A DNA stretch of 64,000 nucleotides from Devosia aquimaris (lineage in GTDB: Bacteria; Pseudomonadota; Alphaproteobacteria; Rhizobiales; Devosiaceae), in NCBI RefSeq assembly GCF_020169335.1, contig NZ_JAIEZN010000002.1:1054001-1118000 (forward strand), written 5' to 3'. The notes beneath the pieces were generated by a model. It saw nothing but the letters and a program-made list of their open reading frames with translations. It was not told where the DNA came from and searched no databases. A program made the translations under genes and the position numbers. This document shows positions 54,294 to 64,000 of the stretch, piece by piece (the stretch's first letter is position 1; every line of letters begins with the position of its first letter).

Positions 54294-55721
54294 ATGGACA
54301 CTCAGCTCTTCATGCTCGGCGACTGGCCGATCACCACCGCCACGGCCGCCCTGGCCGCCGGGCTCCTGCTCGCCCTGGGCCTTGGCATTGCCGTGATCTC
54401 AACCATGCGCGCCAGTGCCGCGCGGGCTGAGGCCGCCGCCCAACAGGCTTCCGACCAGCTGCGCAGCAATTTCCAGGCCCAGATCGCCGAACGCGACCGC
54501 CGCATCGAAGAGCTGGTCCGCCAGATCCAGCAGGAGCGCCAGCGCGGCGAGGGCCTGCTCGACGCCGAACGCAGTCGCAATGCGGATCTTCTGGGCGAAG
54601 TCTCGGGCCTGCGCGCCCGCATGGCCGAGCAGGAAAAGCAGTCTGCCGAAAATCTCCAGCGCTTCCTCGAGGCGCGCCAGCACATGACCGACGAGTTCAA
54701 GGCCATTGCAGGCGACGTGCTCAAGAGCCATGGCGAAACCTTCTCCAAGCAGAACCGCGAGCAGGTCGACAATCTGCTCAAACCGCTCAATGACAAGATC
54801 GTAGCATTTCAGAGCGAACTGCTACGGGATCGTGCCACCATGGGTGAACAGATCCGGGCTTTGAGCGCTAGCAATTTGCAGATCACCACCGAGGCGCAGA
54901 ACCTCACCCGTGCGCTCAAGGGCAATTCGCAAACCCAGGGCGCCTGGGGCGAAATGATCCTCTCCACCATCCTCGAAGGCTCGGGCCTGCGCGAAGGCGA
55001 GGAGTTCGTCACCCAGACCAGCCACACCGCCGAGGACGGCAGCCGGGTCCGCACCGATGTCGAAGTGCTGATGCCCAACAATGACCGGCTGGTAATTGAT
55101 TCCAAGGTCTCGCTGACCGCTTTCGAGGCCTATGTGAATGCCGAGGACGAGGCAAAAAGCCAGCATTTGCAGGCCCATATCGTCTCCATTCGCAGCCATA
55201 TCCGCACGCTGGGCGAAAAGACCTATCAGCGCCATGCGCGCAGCAGCCTCGATTATGTGATGATGTTCGTGCCCATCGAATCCGCCCTAGCCACCGCTAT
55301 CCAGGCCGACGCCAAGCTGGTCGAATATGGCATGAGCCAGGGCGTCATGCTGACCACGCCCACCACGCTGATGACCGTGCTGCGCACGGTGCGCAATGTC
55401 TGGGATATCGAGAAACGCCACCGCAACGCCGAGGAAATCGCCAGCCGCGCCGGCGCGCTCTACGACAAGGTCGTGGGCTTTCTGGGCAGCATGGACAAGC
55501 TCGATGGCCATCTCGAAAAGGCGCGCAGCAGCTTTGACGACGCGCGTGGCCAGTTGGTCAGCGGCAAGGGCAATGTCGTGCGCCAGGTGGAAATGCTGCG
55601 CGAACTGGGCGCCAAGTCGAGCCGGGCGATCCCGGCCGGCTGGGAGAGTTCCGAGGGCGGCTCACCTGCCGACGCGCCCACGCTGCGCCTGGTTGCCGAT
55701 GATCCCGGCGATCTCGCCTAG
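54294..55721 (+). CDS. rmuC: DNA recombination protein RmuC
   Basis: The 475-residue protein has an N-terminal membrane helix (about 10-37) and a long coiled coil (40-160). The RmuC nuclease-like domain follows with [41 protein letters not shown] and [12 protein letters not shown]. RmuC limits DNA inversion and rearrangement; the domain belongs to the PD-(D/E)XK-like nuclease group. The 3' end overlaps the convergent recR gene by 4 bases. Two recombination genes meeting here may be chance. Confidence 0.93.
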   Translation: MDTQLFMLGDWPITTATAALAAGLLLALGLGIAVISTMRASAARAEAAAQQASDQLRSNFQAQIAERDRRIEELVRQIQQERQRGEGLLDAERSRNADLLGEVSGLRARMAEQEKQSAENLQRFLEARQHMTDEFKAIAGDVLKSHGETFSKQNREQVDNLLKPLNDKIVAFQSELLRDRATMGEQIRALSASNLQITTEAQNLTRALKGNSQTQGAWGEMILSTILEGSGLREGEEFVTQTSHTAEDGSRVRTDVEVLMPNNDRLVIDSKVSLTAFEAYVNAEDEAKSQHLQAHIVSIRSHIRTLGEKTYQRHARSSLDYVMMFVPIESALATAIQADAKLVEYGMSQGVMLTTPTTLMTVLRTVRNVWDIEKRHRNAEEIASRAGALYDKVVGFLGSMDKLDGHLEKARSSFDDARGQLVSGKGNVVRQVEMLRELGAKSSRAIPAGWESSEGGSPADAPTLRLVADDPGDLA

Positions 55722-56314
55722 AGGCTGGTGCGGGCCTTGAGCGCCTGGCTGAGCGTGCCTTCGTCCAGATAATCCAGCTCGCCGCCCATGGGCACGCCAT
55801 GCGCCAGCCGGGTGATGGTCAGGTTCTGCCCGCTGAGCCGGTCGGTGATATAATGCGCCGTGGTCTGGCCTTCGACGGTGGCGTTGACGGCCAGCACGAT
55901 CTCGCGGAACTCCGGCGCCCGCCGGATCAGGGCATCGATGCTGATGTCATCGGGACCGACGCCATCTAGCGGGGACAGCACGCCGCCCAGCACGTGGTAG
56001 CGCACGGCGCCAACGCCGGCCCGTTCCAGGGCCCACAGGTCAGCCACATCCTCGACCACGATCAGCATGCCACTCTCGGCCCGCCGGGGATCGGCGCAGA
56101 TGGTGCAGGGGCTGACCGTATCGACATTGCCGCACACTTCGCAGGTGCACACCGCTGCCACGGCGCGGTCCAGCGCCGCCGACAGCGGGATCATCAGCTG
56201 GTCCTTCTTCTTGATCAGCTGCAGCACAGCCCGCCGCGCCGAGCGCGGGCCAAAGCCCGGCAGGCGCGCCATCAGCTGGATCAGCTGTTCAATCTCGGGT
56301 CCACCATTGGCCAA
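55718..56314 (-). CDS. recR: Recombination mediator RecR
   Basis: The 198-residue protein works with RecF and RecO to load RecA at gaps. It has the N-terminal helix-hairpin-helix ([20 protein letters not shown]), a four-cysteine zinc finger ([18 protein letters not shown]) and the Toprim domain with [14 protein letters not shown]. Length is normal. It lies 12 bases after ybaB and completes the conserved dnaX-ybaB-recR order. Confidence 0.96.
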   Translation of the reverse strand: MANGGPEIEQLIQLMARLPGFGPRSARRAVLQLIKKKDQLMIPLSAALDRAVAAVCTCEVCGNVDTVSPCTICADPRRAESGMLIVVEDVADLWALERAGVGAVRYHVLGGVLSPLDGVGPDDISIDALIRRAPEFREIVLAVNATVEGQTTAHYITDRLSGQNLTITRLAHGVPMGGELDYLDEGTLSQALKARTSL

Positions 56315-56326
56315 TTGAGCGGCAGC

Positions 56327-56650
56327 CTAAAACGGAAACTTCATGCCGGGCGGCAGGGGAAGGCCTGCCGTGACCTCGGCCATCTTGCTCTGCATCTCGG
56401 CCTCGCTCTTGGCCTTGGCGTCGTTGTGCGCGGCAATGATCAGGTCTTCGAGCACTTCGACATCGTCGTCCTTGAACAGGGACGGATCGATTTTGATGCC
56501 CTTCATTTCACCCTTGCCGCTGAGCGACACGGTGACCATGCCGCCGCCGGACCGGCCTTCCACAACCAGCTCGGCAAGCTGGGCCTGCATGGCCTCCATC
56601 TTGCCCTTCATTTCGCTGGCGGCCTTCATCATACCCATGATGTCTTTCAT
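56327..56650 (-). CDS. YbaB/EbfC family nucleoid-associated protein
   Basis: The 107-residue protein starts [20 protein letters not shown] and contains [20 protein letters not shown], the central sheet of YbaB proteins. YbaB forms DNA-binding dimers and is widely encoded between dnaX and recR, as here. The ATG overlaps the dnaX stop by 4 bases (ATGA), so translation is coupled. Confidence 0.94.
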   Translation of the reverse strand: MKDIMGMMKAASEMKGKMEAMQAQLAELVVEGRSGGGMVTVSLSGKGEMKGIKIDPSLFKDDDVEVLEDLIIAAHNDAKAKSEAEMQSKMAEVTAGLPLPPGMKFPF

Positions 56651-58419
56651 TCGTCGTCCTCTTCGGGTGGTGGGGGCGGCAGATCGTCAACCACGGCAGC
56701 GGCCTCGTCGCGCACCGTCACATTGACGACCTTGGCGCCCGGAAATGTCTCAAGAATGGCCTTGACCAGCGGGTCGGCATGGGCGGCTTCGTGCGCCGCC
56801 TGCTTGCGCTGCTCGGTCTCCTGGCGCAGCGTCAGCCCTTCCGGCGGCTTGGTCGAGACCATGACGAGCCAGCGCTCGCCAGTCCACAGCTGCAACCGTG
56901 CTGAAAGCGTGGCGATGATGCCGGGATCGGTGCCATCCATCAGCGCCACTTCAATACGGCCCTGTTCAAAGGAAATCGGCCGCATCGAGCCTTCGAGCGC
57001 GAGCTTGACCAGCACGTCGCGCTTGGCGCCGGCCAGGGCAATCAGATCCTTGTAGCTGGTCACCGTCGCCAAAGCCGGCTTGGGCACGGCGACTGCCTGC
57101 GGCATCTGGGGCGATGCCGCCACCGCATCGACCGTCTCGGGCTGTTCGATGCGCATGGCCGAGGCGCTGGACGCGCCGCCACCCGACGGCCCCGAGGGGC
57201 GATCATTACGCGGCGGCAGGGCCATGCTGGGCATGGCAGGGGCCGGCGCCGGCTGGTTGGCCAGCTTGGCGATGAGATCGTCCGGGCTTGGCAGATCGGC
57301 GGCATAAGCCAGCCGGATCAGTGCCATTTCGGCCGCCTGCAGCCCATTGTTGGCCCGCGAAACTTCCTCATGGCCCTTGAACAGGATCTGCCAGGCGCGC
57401 GTCAGCGCACGCATCGGCAGCTTGCCCGCCAGTTCGGCACCGCGGCGGCGCTCGTCCGGCGTCAGCGAGACATCGTCGGCAGCCGCCGGGACGACCTTGA
57501 TGCGGGTCACCAGATGGGTGAAGTCGGCCAGGTCGGCCACCAGCGTCTGCGGATCGGCGCCCAGATCATACAGATTGCGCATGGTGCTGATGGCGTCGCC
57601 AATGCGGCCGCCCATCAGCTCTTCGAACAGATCAATGATGCGGGCCCGGTCGCCCAGGCCCAGCATGGCCTTGACCGTCGCGGCTGTCACCGTGCCATTG
57701 CCATGCGCAATGGCCTGATCGAGCAGGCTCAGATTGTCGCGCGCCGACCCTTCGCCGGCCCGCACGATCATTGCCAGCGCCTCTGGCTCAAAACCGATCC
57801 CCTCCTGGTTGAGGATCGATTCGAGATAGGCCGACATGATCTCGGGCGTGATGCGCCGCAGGTCGAACCGCATGCAGCGGCTCAGGATCGTCACCGGTAC
57901 CTTGCGGATTTCGGTGGTGGCAAAGATGAACTTCACATAGGGCGGCGGCTCTTCCAGCGTCTTGAGCAGCCCGTTGAAGGCCGCCGTGGAGAGCATGTGC
58001 ACCTCGTCGATGACATAGACTTTGTACGGCGCCGAGGAGGGCGCGTATTTCACCGAGTCGATGATCTCGCGGATGTCGCCAATGCCGGTATTGGAGGCCG
58101 CGTCCATTTCGATCACGTCGACATGGCGGCCTTCGATGATGGCGCGACAGTGCTCGCCCTCCACGCTCAGGTCGAGCGTAGGATGGGGGCCGCTGGCATC
58201 TTCATAGTTGAAGGCACGGGCCAGGATGCGGGCGGTGGTCGTCTTGCCCACGCCGCGCACGCCGGTCAGGATAAAGGCGTGGTGAATACGGTTCTGCGCA
58301 AAGGCATTGCCCAGCGTCTGCACCATGGCGTCCTGGCCGACGAGCGTGGTGAAGTCGCGCGGGCGATACTTCCGCGCAAGCACGAGATAGGGCGATGATG
58401 CAGAATCGGAGCCAGCCAT
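56647..58419 (-). CDS. dnaX: DNA polymerase III subunit gamma/tau
   Basis: The 590-residue clamp-loader ATPase has Walker [13 protein letters not shown] and the Walker B region [11 protein letters not shown]. The sensor region [10 protein letters not shown] follows, then the DNA-polymerase III gamma/tau domain III and a Pro/Ala-rich linker. The C-terminal domain ends in acidic [13 protein letters not shown]. As in other members of this order, the zinc-binding CxxxxCxxC module of E. coli DnaX is reduced to a single cysteine ([19 protein letters not shown]). No frameshift slip site is obvious. The gene follows the SRP RNA on the minus strand. Confidence 0.96.
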   Translation of the reverse strand: MAGSDSASSPYLVLARKYRPRDFTTLVGQDAMVQTLGNAFAQNRIHHAFILTGVRGVGKTTTARILARAFNYEDASGPHPTLDLSVEGEHCRAIIEGRHVDVIEMDAASNTGIGDIREIIDSVKYAPSSAPYKVYVIDEVHMLSTAAFNGLLKTLEEPPPYVKFIFATTEIRKVPVTILSRCMRFDLRRITPEIMSAYLESILNQEGIGFEPEALAMIVRAGEGSARDNLSLLDQAIAHGNGTVTAATVKAMLGLGDRARIIDLFEELMGGRIGDAISTMRNLYDLGADPQTLVADLADFTHLVTRIKVVPAAADDVSLTPDERRRGAELAGKLPMRALTRAWQILFKGHEEVSRANNGLQAAEMALIRLAYAADLPSPDDLIAKLANQPAPAPAMPSMALPPRNDRPSGPSGGGASSASAMRIEQPETVDAVAASPQMPQAVAVPKPALATVTSYKDLIALAGAKRDVLVKLALEGSMRPISFEQGRIEVALMDGTDPGIIATLSARLQLWTGERWLVMVSTKPPEGLTLRQETEQRKQAAHEAAHADPLVKAILETFPGAKVVNVTVRDEAAAVVDDLPPPPPEEDDE

Positions 58420-58494
58420 TTCGCTTTCTTACCACATCGGGTGGGAAAGCCTCTGCCTGGGCTGTGCAAACCCTGTGATGGCCAAAGGCTGCAG

Positions 58495-58590
58495 TAGGAG
58501 GCTGGCAACGACCCGTGAAGGTCTCGTTGGGGCTGCTTCCTTCCGGACCTGACCCGGTTGGCGAGGAACACGTCCGCGCCAACCTCCCGA
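58495..58590 (-). ncRNA. ffs: Small SRP RNA (4.5S)
   Basis: On the minus strand the invariant helix 8 sequence GTCAGGTCCGGAAGGAAGCA is present, which is diagnostic of bacterial signal recognition particle RNA. The ends GGGAGGTTGGC and GCCAGCCTCCT pair to close a single long hairpin of about 96 nucleotides, the usual alphaproteobacterial size. It binds Ffh and directs membrane proteins to FtsY. Exact ends are estimated from the pairing. Confidence 0.95.
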
Positions 58591-58593
58591 TGC

Positions 58594-58624
58594 GCTATAT
58601 GCGAATTAATTGGCGCGATGGCAA
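58594..58624 (-). promoter_or_regulatory. Candidate promoter of the SRP RNA gene
   Basis: On the minus strand TTGCCA (58619-58624) and TATAGC (58594-58599) are 19 bases apart. The second box lies 5-6 bases before the paired 5' end of the RNA. Spacing is slightly long for a housekeeping promoter. Confidence 0.45.
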
Positions 58625-58710
58625 GACCCGCCGCCACCCAGATCGCGGCAGCGTGTTTCCCCGCCTTGCCGCAATGCTCTAGAAGGGGACGACTCATCTG
58701 GAGCCCAACA

Positions 58711-59571
58711 ATGGCCAAACGCCGCCCCACCCCTTTGCGCACCTCCGGCGAGGATGTCGCCGCCAGCAAGCGCGCGCCACAGACTCCCCAGACCGAATCG
58801 GCTGCCTTTCGCCTGGCTTTTGCCGACGACGAATTTCTGACGTCCGAAGATACTCGCGGCATCCGCTTCCAGCTTGAATACCTCAAGCCGGAGTTCCGCC
58901 TGCGTGAGCGATCCATCAATTCTACGGTGGTTTTGTTCGGCGGCGCCCGCATTCCCGAGCCCGGCAAGGCCGCCTGGGCAGCGCGCAACGATATCCAGCG
59001 CGCCAATCTTGAGGCGGCTTCGCACTATTATGACGAGGCGCGCCATTTCGCCCAGCTCGCCTCAGCGACCGCCAAGGCGCTCGATTTCAAGGACTATGTG
59101 GTCGTCACCGGCGGTGGGCCCGGCGTGATGGAGGCGGGCAACCGCGGCGCGGCCGATGTCGGAGCGCCTTCGATCGGGCTCAATATCGTGCTGCCGCACG
59201 AGCAGGCGCCCAATCCCTATGTGACGCCGGAACTGAGCTTCAACTTCCACTATTTCGCTACGCGCAAGATCCATTTCCTGATGCGGGCCAAGGCTGTGGC
59301 GGTGTTCCCCGGCGGCTTCGGCACGCTGGACGAGTTCTTCGAGACCCTGACCCTGATCCAGACCGGTCGCATGGCGCGCATTCCGCTGTTGCTGTTCGGG
59401 GCAGGGTTCTGGAGCAAGGTGATCAATTTCGAGGCGCTGGCGGAGGCTGGAACCATAGCCCCCACCGATCCGGACCTTTTCACCATCGTCGAGACGGCCG
59501 AAGAGGGCTGGGACGTGATCCGTCGCTTCTACAACCTGCCCAAGATCGATGAGGTGTTGCGGGGTGACTAG
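58711..59571 (+). CDS. LOG family protein (cytokinin-activating phosphoribohydrolase-like)
   Basis: The 286-residue protein has both LOG motifs: VVVTGGGPGVMEAGNRGA and VFPGGFGTLDEFFE, the latter containing the P-G-G-x-G-T-x-x-E signature. LOG proteins, often misnamed lysine decarboxylases, are Rossmann-fold enzymes that cleave N-glycosidic bonds of nucleotide monophosphates. The N-terminal extension of about 65 residues places it in the longer bacterial type II group, whose substrates are less clear. ATG 58711 is preferred to the open frame upstream, which crosses the SRP RNA region. Confidence 0.9.
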   Translation: MAKRRPTPLRTSGEDVAASKRAPQTPQTESAAFRLAFADDEFLTSEDTRGIRFQLEYLKPEFRLRERSINSTVVLFGGARIPEPGKAAWAARNDIQRANLEAASHYYDEARHFAQLASATAKALDFKDYVVVTGGGPGVMEAGNRGAADVGAPSIGLNIVLPHEQAPNPYVTPELSFNFHYFATRKIHFLMRAKAVAVFPGGFGTLDEFFETLTLIQTGRMARIPLLLFGAGFWSKVINFEALAEAGTIAPTDPDLFTIVETAEEGWDVIRRFYNLPKIDEVLRGD

Positions 59572-59599
59572 GGCTGCAACCCAGCCCTCACATCCCAAA

Positions 59600-59618
59600 C
59601 ATTGCGCGATGCGCAATG
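59600..59618. promoter_or_regulatory. Perfect 8-bp dyad upstream of the transhydrogenase gene
   Basis: CATTGCGC and GCGCAATG are exact arms around GAT, 54 bases before the TTG start of the SthA-like gene and 29 bases after the LOG stop. It could be an operator for the oxidoreductase genes or a short terminator; no T-run follows. Confidence 0.4.
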
Positions 59619-59671
59619 GCAGTGTCACAGTCTGCCGGTAGGCGTCGCTGGCGTCGAATCGGGGGCAGCAG

Positions 59672-61087
59672 TTGAACACATACAATCTCGTCGTCATCGG
59701 CAGTGGTCCGGCCGGCCGTCGTGCCGCCATTCAGGCCGCCAAGTTGGGCAAGTCGGTCCTGGTGGTAGAAAACCGGCTGCGCCTGGGCGGGGTGTCCGTG
59801 CACACCGGCACCATTCCGTCCAAGACGCTGCGTGAGACCGTGCTCAACCTGTCCGGCTGGCGGGAACGCGGGTTCTACGGCCTGTCCTATCGCGTCAAGA
59901 AGGACATCGAGGGCAAGGACCTCGGCGCCCGGCTGCGCATGACCCTCGACTATGAGATCGAGGTGCTCGAACACCAGTTCGCCCGCAACGGCGTGCGCAC
60001 CTTTGCTGGCAAGGCACGCTTCATCGACGCCAACCACATCAGCGTCACCGACCCGACCGGCGATGTGCACACCTTTGGTTTTGAACATGCCGTGATCGCT
60101 GTGGGCACGGCGCCCTATCGTCCGGCCAATATCCCTTTCAACGACCATTCGGTGGTCGATAGCGACAGCCTCGTTTATGAGCCGCGTGTGCCGCGCAGCC
60201 TGACTGTGGTGGGCGCGGGCGTCATCGGCATCGAATATGCAACCATCTTCTCGGCCCTCGATGTGCCCGTCACGATCATCGAGCCGCGCGACACCATCCT
60301 TGATTTCATCGACCGCGAAATCATCGAGGAATTCACCCATGACCTGCGCAAGCGCGGCATGACAATCCGGTTCGGCGCCAAGGTCGATACGGTTGAACTC
60401 GACGAGCAGGGCTGGCCCGTGGCCATCCTCGCCGATGGCCGCCGCATCCGCTCCGACATGCTGCTCTACGCAGCCGGACGCAGCGGCGCCACGGCCGATC
60501 TGGGGCTGGAAAACTGCGGCATCGTCCCTGCCGACCGCGGTCGGCTCAAGGTTGATCCCATCACCTTCCAGACCACCACGCGCAACATCTATGCTGCCGG
60601 CGACGTCATTGGCTTTCCGTCCCTGGCTTCGACCTCGATGGAACAGGGGCGTATCGCCGCGCTCCATGCCTGTGGCGCGGCCATGCCGCCGGCGCCGGCC
60701 TTCTTTCCCTATGGCATCTATGCCGTGCCCGAGATCTCCACCGTCGGCCTCACCGAGCAGCAGGTGCGCGAACAGGGCATTGCCTATGAGAGCGGCGTCG
60801 CCCGTTTCCGCGAGACCTCGCGCGGTCACATCATGGGTCTGCAGTCTGGGATGATGAAGATGATCTTCTCGCTCGAGACCCGCAAGCTGCTGGGCGTCCA
60901 CATCGTGGGCGAGGGCGCCACAGAGCTGATCCACATCGGTCAGGCGGTGCTCAATCTGGGCGGTACGCTGGACTATTTTGTGGAAAATGCCTTCAACTAT
61001 CCCACCCTGGCCGAGGCCTACAAGATCGCCGCGCTCGATGCCTGGAACCGCATGCCGCGCCATGCCTCCAGCGTTCCCGGTCAATAG
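59672..61087 (+). CDS. sthA: Soluble Si-specific NAD(P)+ transhydrogenase-like flavoprotein
   Basis: The 471-residue protein belongs to the pyridine nucleotide-disulfide oxidoreductase family. It shows the FAD motif VVIGSGPAGRRAA, the NAD(P) motif VVGAGVIGIEYATIF, IYAAGDVIGFP and the dimerisation domain. The usual redox C-x4-C is replaced: the segment reads GGVSVHTGTIPSKTL with no cysteine. This is the pattern of SthA, which lacks the disulfide and transfers hydride between NADPH and NAD. The only plausible start is TTG 59672. A second family member with an intact disulfide follows. Confidence 0.88.
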   Translation: MNTYNLVVIGSGPAGRRAAIQAAKLGKSVLVVENRLRLGGVSVHTGTIPSKTLRETVLNLSGWRERGFYGLSYRVKKDIEGKDLGARLRMTLDYEIEVLEHQFARNGVRTFAGKARFIDANHISVTDPTGDVHTFGFEHAVIAVGTAPYRPANIPFNDHSVVDSDSLVYEPRVPRSLTVVGAGVIGIEYATIFSALDVPVTIIEPRDTILDFIDREIIEEFTHDLRKRGMTIRFGAKVDTVELDEQGWPVAILADGRRIRSDMLLYAAGRSGATADLGLENCGIVPADRGRLKVDPITFQTTTRNIYAAGDVIGFPSLASTSMEQGRIAALHACGAAMPPAPAFFPYGIYAVPEISTVGLTEQQVREQGIAYESGVARFRETSRGHIMGLQSGMMKMIFSLETRKLLGVHIVGEGATELIHIGQAVLNLGGTLDYFVENAFNYPTLAEAYKIAALDAWNRMPRHASSVPGQ

Positions 61088-61154
61088 TGCAGGCTGGCGC
61101 AGGACGGCTCGGGGCACTAGGTTCGGTGCTTTCCGATGACGAAAGCCTTCCGCC

Positions 61155-62549
61155 ATGCCCAATCCAGCCCAGCCTGATTCCTTTGATGCCATCGTCATTG
61201 GTGCCGGTCAGGCTGGTCCATCCCTTGCGGCCCGCCTGGCTGGCGCCGGTCGCCGTGTTGCGCTGATCGAGCGCAGCCATCTGGGCGGCACGTGCGTCAA
61301 CGATGGCTGCACCCCGACCAAGACCCTGGTGGCCAGCGCGCGGGCGGCCTGGGCCGCGCGGCGGGCGGGCGACTACGGCGTCGTGGTCAAGGGATCGGTC
61401 AACGTCGATATGGCCGCTGTACGGGCGCGGATGGACGCCGTTGTCTCGGCATCGGTGTCCAGTCTGACAGACTGGCTCGCGAGCTACGAGACACTCGAGA
61501 TTATCCGTGGGGAGGCAAGCTTTGTCTCGGCCACCGAGGTTGCGGTAAACGGTCGACAGCTCCGGGCGCCGCAAATCTTCATCAACACCGGCGGTCGCGC
61601 CAGCATTCCCGATTGGCCGGGCCTGAACAAGGTGCCGTTCCTCACCAACACTTCCATTCTGCGGCTCGACAGCCTGCCCGGCCATCTGGTGATCGCCGGT
61701 GCGAGCTATATCGGCCTGGAATTTGCGCACATGTACGCCCGTTTCGGCGCCAAGGTGACCGTGGTTGAACGCGGCCCGCGCGCCGCACAGCGCGAGGACG
61801 CCGACATCTCCCAGCATATCCGCCAGATCCTGGAGGCGGAGGGCGTCACCTTCCTGTTCAACACCACCATTGAATCAGTGGCGCGGGCCGGCACCGGTGT
61901 CCTTGTCTCGTTCAAGACCGGGGATCGCCGAGCGTCGGTGGAGGGCAGCCATCTGATGGTCGCGCTGGGCCGCACGCCCAATACCGAAGCGCTGAACCTG
62001 TCCGCGGCCGGCGTCGCCACCGATGCGCGGGGCTATATTGTCACCGACGAGCACCTGCGCTCCAATGTGCCGGGCATATGGGCCATGGGCGACGTCAATG
62101 GCCGCGGCGCTTTCACCCATACGTCCTACAATGACTTCGAGATCGTAGCCAACAATGTGCTCGATGGCGGCACGCGCTCGGTGGCCCGCCGCATTCCGGT
62201 CTACGGCCTCTTCATCGACCCGCCTCTTGGCCGCGTCGGCATGACCGAAGATGAGGTTCGCCGCAGTGGTCGCAAGGCCCTCATCGGGACGCGGCTGATG
62301 AGCAATGTCGCGCGCGCCAGGGAACGTGGCGAAACGCAGGGCATGATGAAGGTGCTGGTCGACGCAAAGGACAAGACCGTGCTTGGTGCCGCCGTACTGG
62401 GCATCGGGGGCGACGAAGTGGTGCACAGCCTCTTGCAGCTGATGGCAGCCGGCACGCCCTACACCACCATGCGGGACACCGTTCATATTCATCCCACCGT
62501 GAGTGAACTGATCCCAACCATGCTGGGCGCACTCGAGCCGCTCGACTAA
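61155..62549 (+). CDS. FAD-dependent pyridine nucleotide-disulfide oxidoreductase (mercuric-reductase-like)
   Basis: The 464-residue flavoprotein has the FAD motif VIGAGQAGPSLAARL, the redox disulfide in GGTCVNDGCTPTKTL (C47 and C52) and the NAD(P) motif GASYIGLEFAHMYARF. The C-terminal HIHPTVSELIPT provides the catalytic histidine. There is no N-terminal heavy-metal domain and no vicinal cysteine pair at the C-terminus, so it is not a true MerA. Such proteins are annotated as mercuric-reductase-like oxidoreductases of unknown substrate. It lies 67 bases after sthA and may be cotranscribed. Confidence 0.88.
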   Translation: MPNPAQPDSFDAIVIGAGQAGPSLAARLAGAGRRVALIERSHLGGTCVNDGCTPTKTLVASARAAWAARRAGDYGVVVKGSVNVDMAAVRARMDAVVSASVSSLTDWLASYETLEIIRGEASFVSATEVAVNGRQLRAPQIFINTGGRASIPDWPGLNKVPFLTNTSILRLDSLPGHLVIAGASYIGLEFAHMYARFGAKVTVVERGPRAAQREDADISQHIRQILEAEGVTFLFNTTIESVARAGTGVLVSFKTGDRRASVEGSHLMVALGRTPNTEALNLSAAGVATDARGYIVTDEHLRSNVPGIWAMGDVNGRGAFTHTSYNDFEIVANNVLDGGTRSVARRIPVYGLFIDPPLGRVGMTEDEVRRSGRKALIGTRLMSNVARARERGETQGMMKVLVDAKDKTVLGAAVLGIGGDEVVHSLLQLMAAGTPYTTMRDTVHIHPTVSELIPTMLGALEPLD

Positions 62550-64000
62550 AGCGTCTGGAACACCACTGCGGTGCCGCGGCCCCGGGCCTTGGCGGCATAG
62601 CAGGCCGCGTCCGCTTCGCCCATGAAGCCCAGTGTGGAAGCTGGCGTTGAGGTGATCGTGGTGACACCCACGCTGGCGCCGACACGATAGGTTCGGCCAG
62701 CCCAGTCAAACAGCAATGCGCCGATGGAGCGCACGATCTTGTCTGCCAGCGCCTTGCCGCTGGCAAGCGGGCAATCGAGCAGCAGGACGGCAAACTCGTC
62801 GCCCCCGATGCGGGCGGCAAGGTCATGCCGGCGGCAACTCCCGCGAATGGTCTGGCCAATCTGGCGCAGCAGGGCATCACCGGCGGCGTGGCCTGCGGAG
62901 TCGTTGACGGGCTTGAAGCGATCTAGGTCGATGTAGAGCAGGCAATGGGTGGTCTGTCCGCCCCGGGCGCTGCCGATAGCCGCGCTGAGGGCGCGCTCGA
63001 AGGCCGCCCGATTGGGCAGGCCGGTCAGGTCGTCGTGTGCTGCCGAATGCGCCAGCTCGCGCTGCATGGCCCGGCTTTGCGTAACGTCCTGGAACACCAG
63101 CACTGCGCCGTCCAGTCGCCCGCTCTGTGCCTTGACGGGTGCAGCGGTGCAGCGAATGTCGCGTTCTATTCCGTTGGGGCCGACAAGAACCATGTCACCA
63201 TCGACAACGGTCACATTGCCCGACGTCAGGCATCTGCCAACCACACAATCCTGCCGTTGCCCGGTTTCGCCATTGAACAGCGGGAAGATGTCTCGGACGG
63301 GACGCCCCAGCGCTTCTGCGCTGTTGACCCCCGTCAGCAGCTCCGCTGCCGAATTCATCAAGATCACCTTGCCTTCCGCATCGGTCGAGATCATGCCGTC
63401 GGCGATCGACTCAAGTGTAACGCGCAGGCGTTCCTTTTCCGCGGCCAGCTCGATCTCGGCTGTCTTGAGCCGGGTAATGTCCGTGTCCGTTCCCAGCGTC
63501 CGGGTCGGCTTGCCGTTCTCGTCCCACTCGACCGGCCGGCCACGGCTCAGGATCCAGACATAGCTGCCGTCGCGCTTGCGCTCGCGGTATTCCAGGGAAT
63601 CGAAGTTATCATCGCCACGATCCTGGCGCGGCACATTCTCGAGCAGATAGGGCACGTCATCGGGATGCACGCGGCTGAGCCATTCTTCCTGGTCGCCGCT
63701 CACCGGCTCGCCCGCAGGAATGCCACGCATCACGCGCCACATGCGTGAATAATACATCGTGTCGTTGACGATATCGTGGTCCCAGACGCCCTGGCGGGCG
63801 CTCTCGAGGGCAAAGTTGAGGCGGCTCTCCGACGCGGCAAGCGCGGCTTCAGCCGCCTTCTGCCGCTCGATGCTGGTCATCTGCAGAATGAGACACTCGG
63901 TCCCTTCGACAAAGTCTGCCCGCAGCAGGGATATGGCAAGCATGACCCAGACCTGCGCCCCATCCGCGTGCCGGACCTGGTATTCACCGCGATAGCTGCC
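62546..64000 (-). CDS. PAS-domain diguanylate cyclase (5' partial)
   Basis: The frame runs off the right edge, so the N-terminus is missing; about 484 residues are visible. At the edge is the end of one PAS domain (VRHADGAQVWVMLA). A PAC-type PAS domain follows (RLNFALESARQGVWDHDI to LGTDTDIT), then another PAS (VTLESIADGMISTDAEGKV) and a GGDEF domain. The active-site motif GGDEF is intact and preceded by RRHD, an RxxD inhibitory c-di-GMP site five residues upstream. It should make c-di-GMP in response to a PAS signal. No EAL domain follows. Its stop overlaps the convergent oxidoreductase stop by 4 bases. Confidence 0.92.
   Translation of the reverse strand, partial: GSYRGEYQVRHADGAQVWVMLAISLLRADFVEGTECLILQMTSIERQKAAEAALAASESRLNFALESARQGVWDHDIVNDTMYYSRMWRVMRGIPAGEPVSGDQEEWLSRVHPDDVPYLLENVPRQDRGDDNFDSLEYRERKRDGSYVWILSRGRPVEWDENGKPTRTLGTDTDITRLKTAEIELAAEKERLRVTLESIADGMISTDAEGKVILMNSAAELLTGVNSAEALGRPVRDIFPLFNGETGQRQDCVVGRCLTSGNVTVVDGDMVLVGPNGIERDIRCTAAPVKAQSGRLDGAVLVFQDVTQSRAMQRELAHSAAHDDLTGLPNRAAFERALSAAIGSARGGQTTHCLLYIDLDRFKPVNDSAGHAAGDALLRQIGQTIRGSCRRHDLAARIGGDEFAVLLLDCPLASGKALADKIVRSIGALLFDWAGRTYRVGASVGVTTITSTPASTLGFMGEADAACYAAKARGRGTAVVFQTL

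Overview
The window looks like a chromosomal segment of a high-GC alphaproteobacterium of the order Hyphomicrobiales (Rhizobiales), most likely Devosia or a close relative. Supporting signs are the gene families (CoxG, HxlR, a DUF6384-like protein, a bacterial ALDH16), the Tad/Cpa pilus layout, TTAA-type boxes resembling CtrA sites beside pilus genes, and short palindromic intergenic repeats of the kind common in this order. The genus is an inference. No rRNA, tRNA, CRISPR array, insertion sequence or prophage was seen; the one RNA gene is the 4.5S SRP RNA.

Layout. 1-4.7 kb: the end of a DUF1624 membrane protein and a two-subunit ABC exporter whose NBD residues fit a heterodimer. 4.8-11.7 kb: an RsiV-like exported protein, a TauE/SafE permease with a LysR regulator, a copper-delivery set (PCuAC, SCO), a VOC protein, a GNAT enzyme and a divergent HxlR/SDR pair. 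11.8-15.5 kb (minus): an uncharacterised three-gene operon of coiled-coil and membrane proteins. 15.8-29.7 kb: a CoxG-like protein, then a long nucleoside uptake and catabolism cluster. In the cluster a BMP-family ABC transporter imports nucleosides and Cdd deaminates cytidine. PunA and DeoA split nucleosides, DeoB and DeoC take deoxyribose-1-phosphate to glyceraldehyde-3-phosphate plus acetaldehyde, an ALDH16 can oxidise the aldehyde, and Upp salvages uracil.

29.8-30.8 kb: GloA and a HAD phosphatase. 30.9-42.3 kb: a Flp/Tad pilus locus with two TadE/G pseudopilins, a stand-alone secretin N-domain protein, Flp, CpaA, CpaB, CpaC, CpaE, CpaF, TadB, TadC and TadD. No cpaD lies in the usual slot. 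42.5-46.8 kb: an M17 aminopeptidase, a MarR-GNAT fusion with a 21-bp palindrome, a GhrA-like reductase and a membrane-anchored cytochrome c. 47.0-54.1 kb: pheA, dapD, a DUF805 gene, dapE, two unknown membrane proteins, and truA, fmt and def on the minus strand. A small lower-GC plus-strand gene is wedged between fmt and truA. 54.3-64 kb: rmuC, recR, ybaB, dnaX, the SRP RNA, a LOG-family gene, two adjacent FAD/NAD(P) oxidoreductases and the end of a PAS-GGDEF diguanylate cyclase.

The best candidates for undescribed biology are the three-gene operon at 11.8-15.5 kb, the small gene between fmt and truA (with truA apparently starting at ATT), and several perfect dyads in the nucleoside cluster. 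All function calls come from reading the sequence and recalling families; no search was run.
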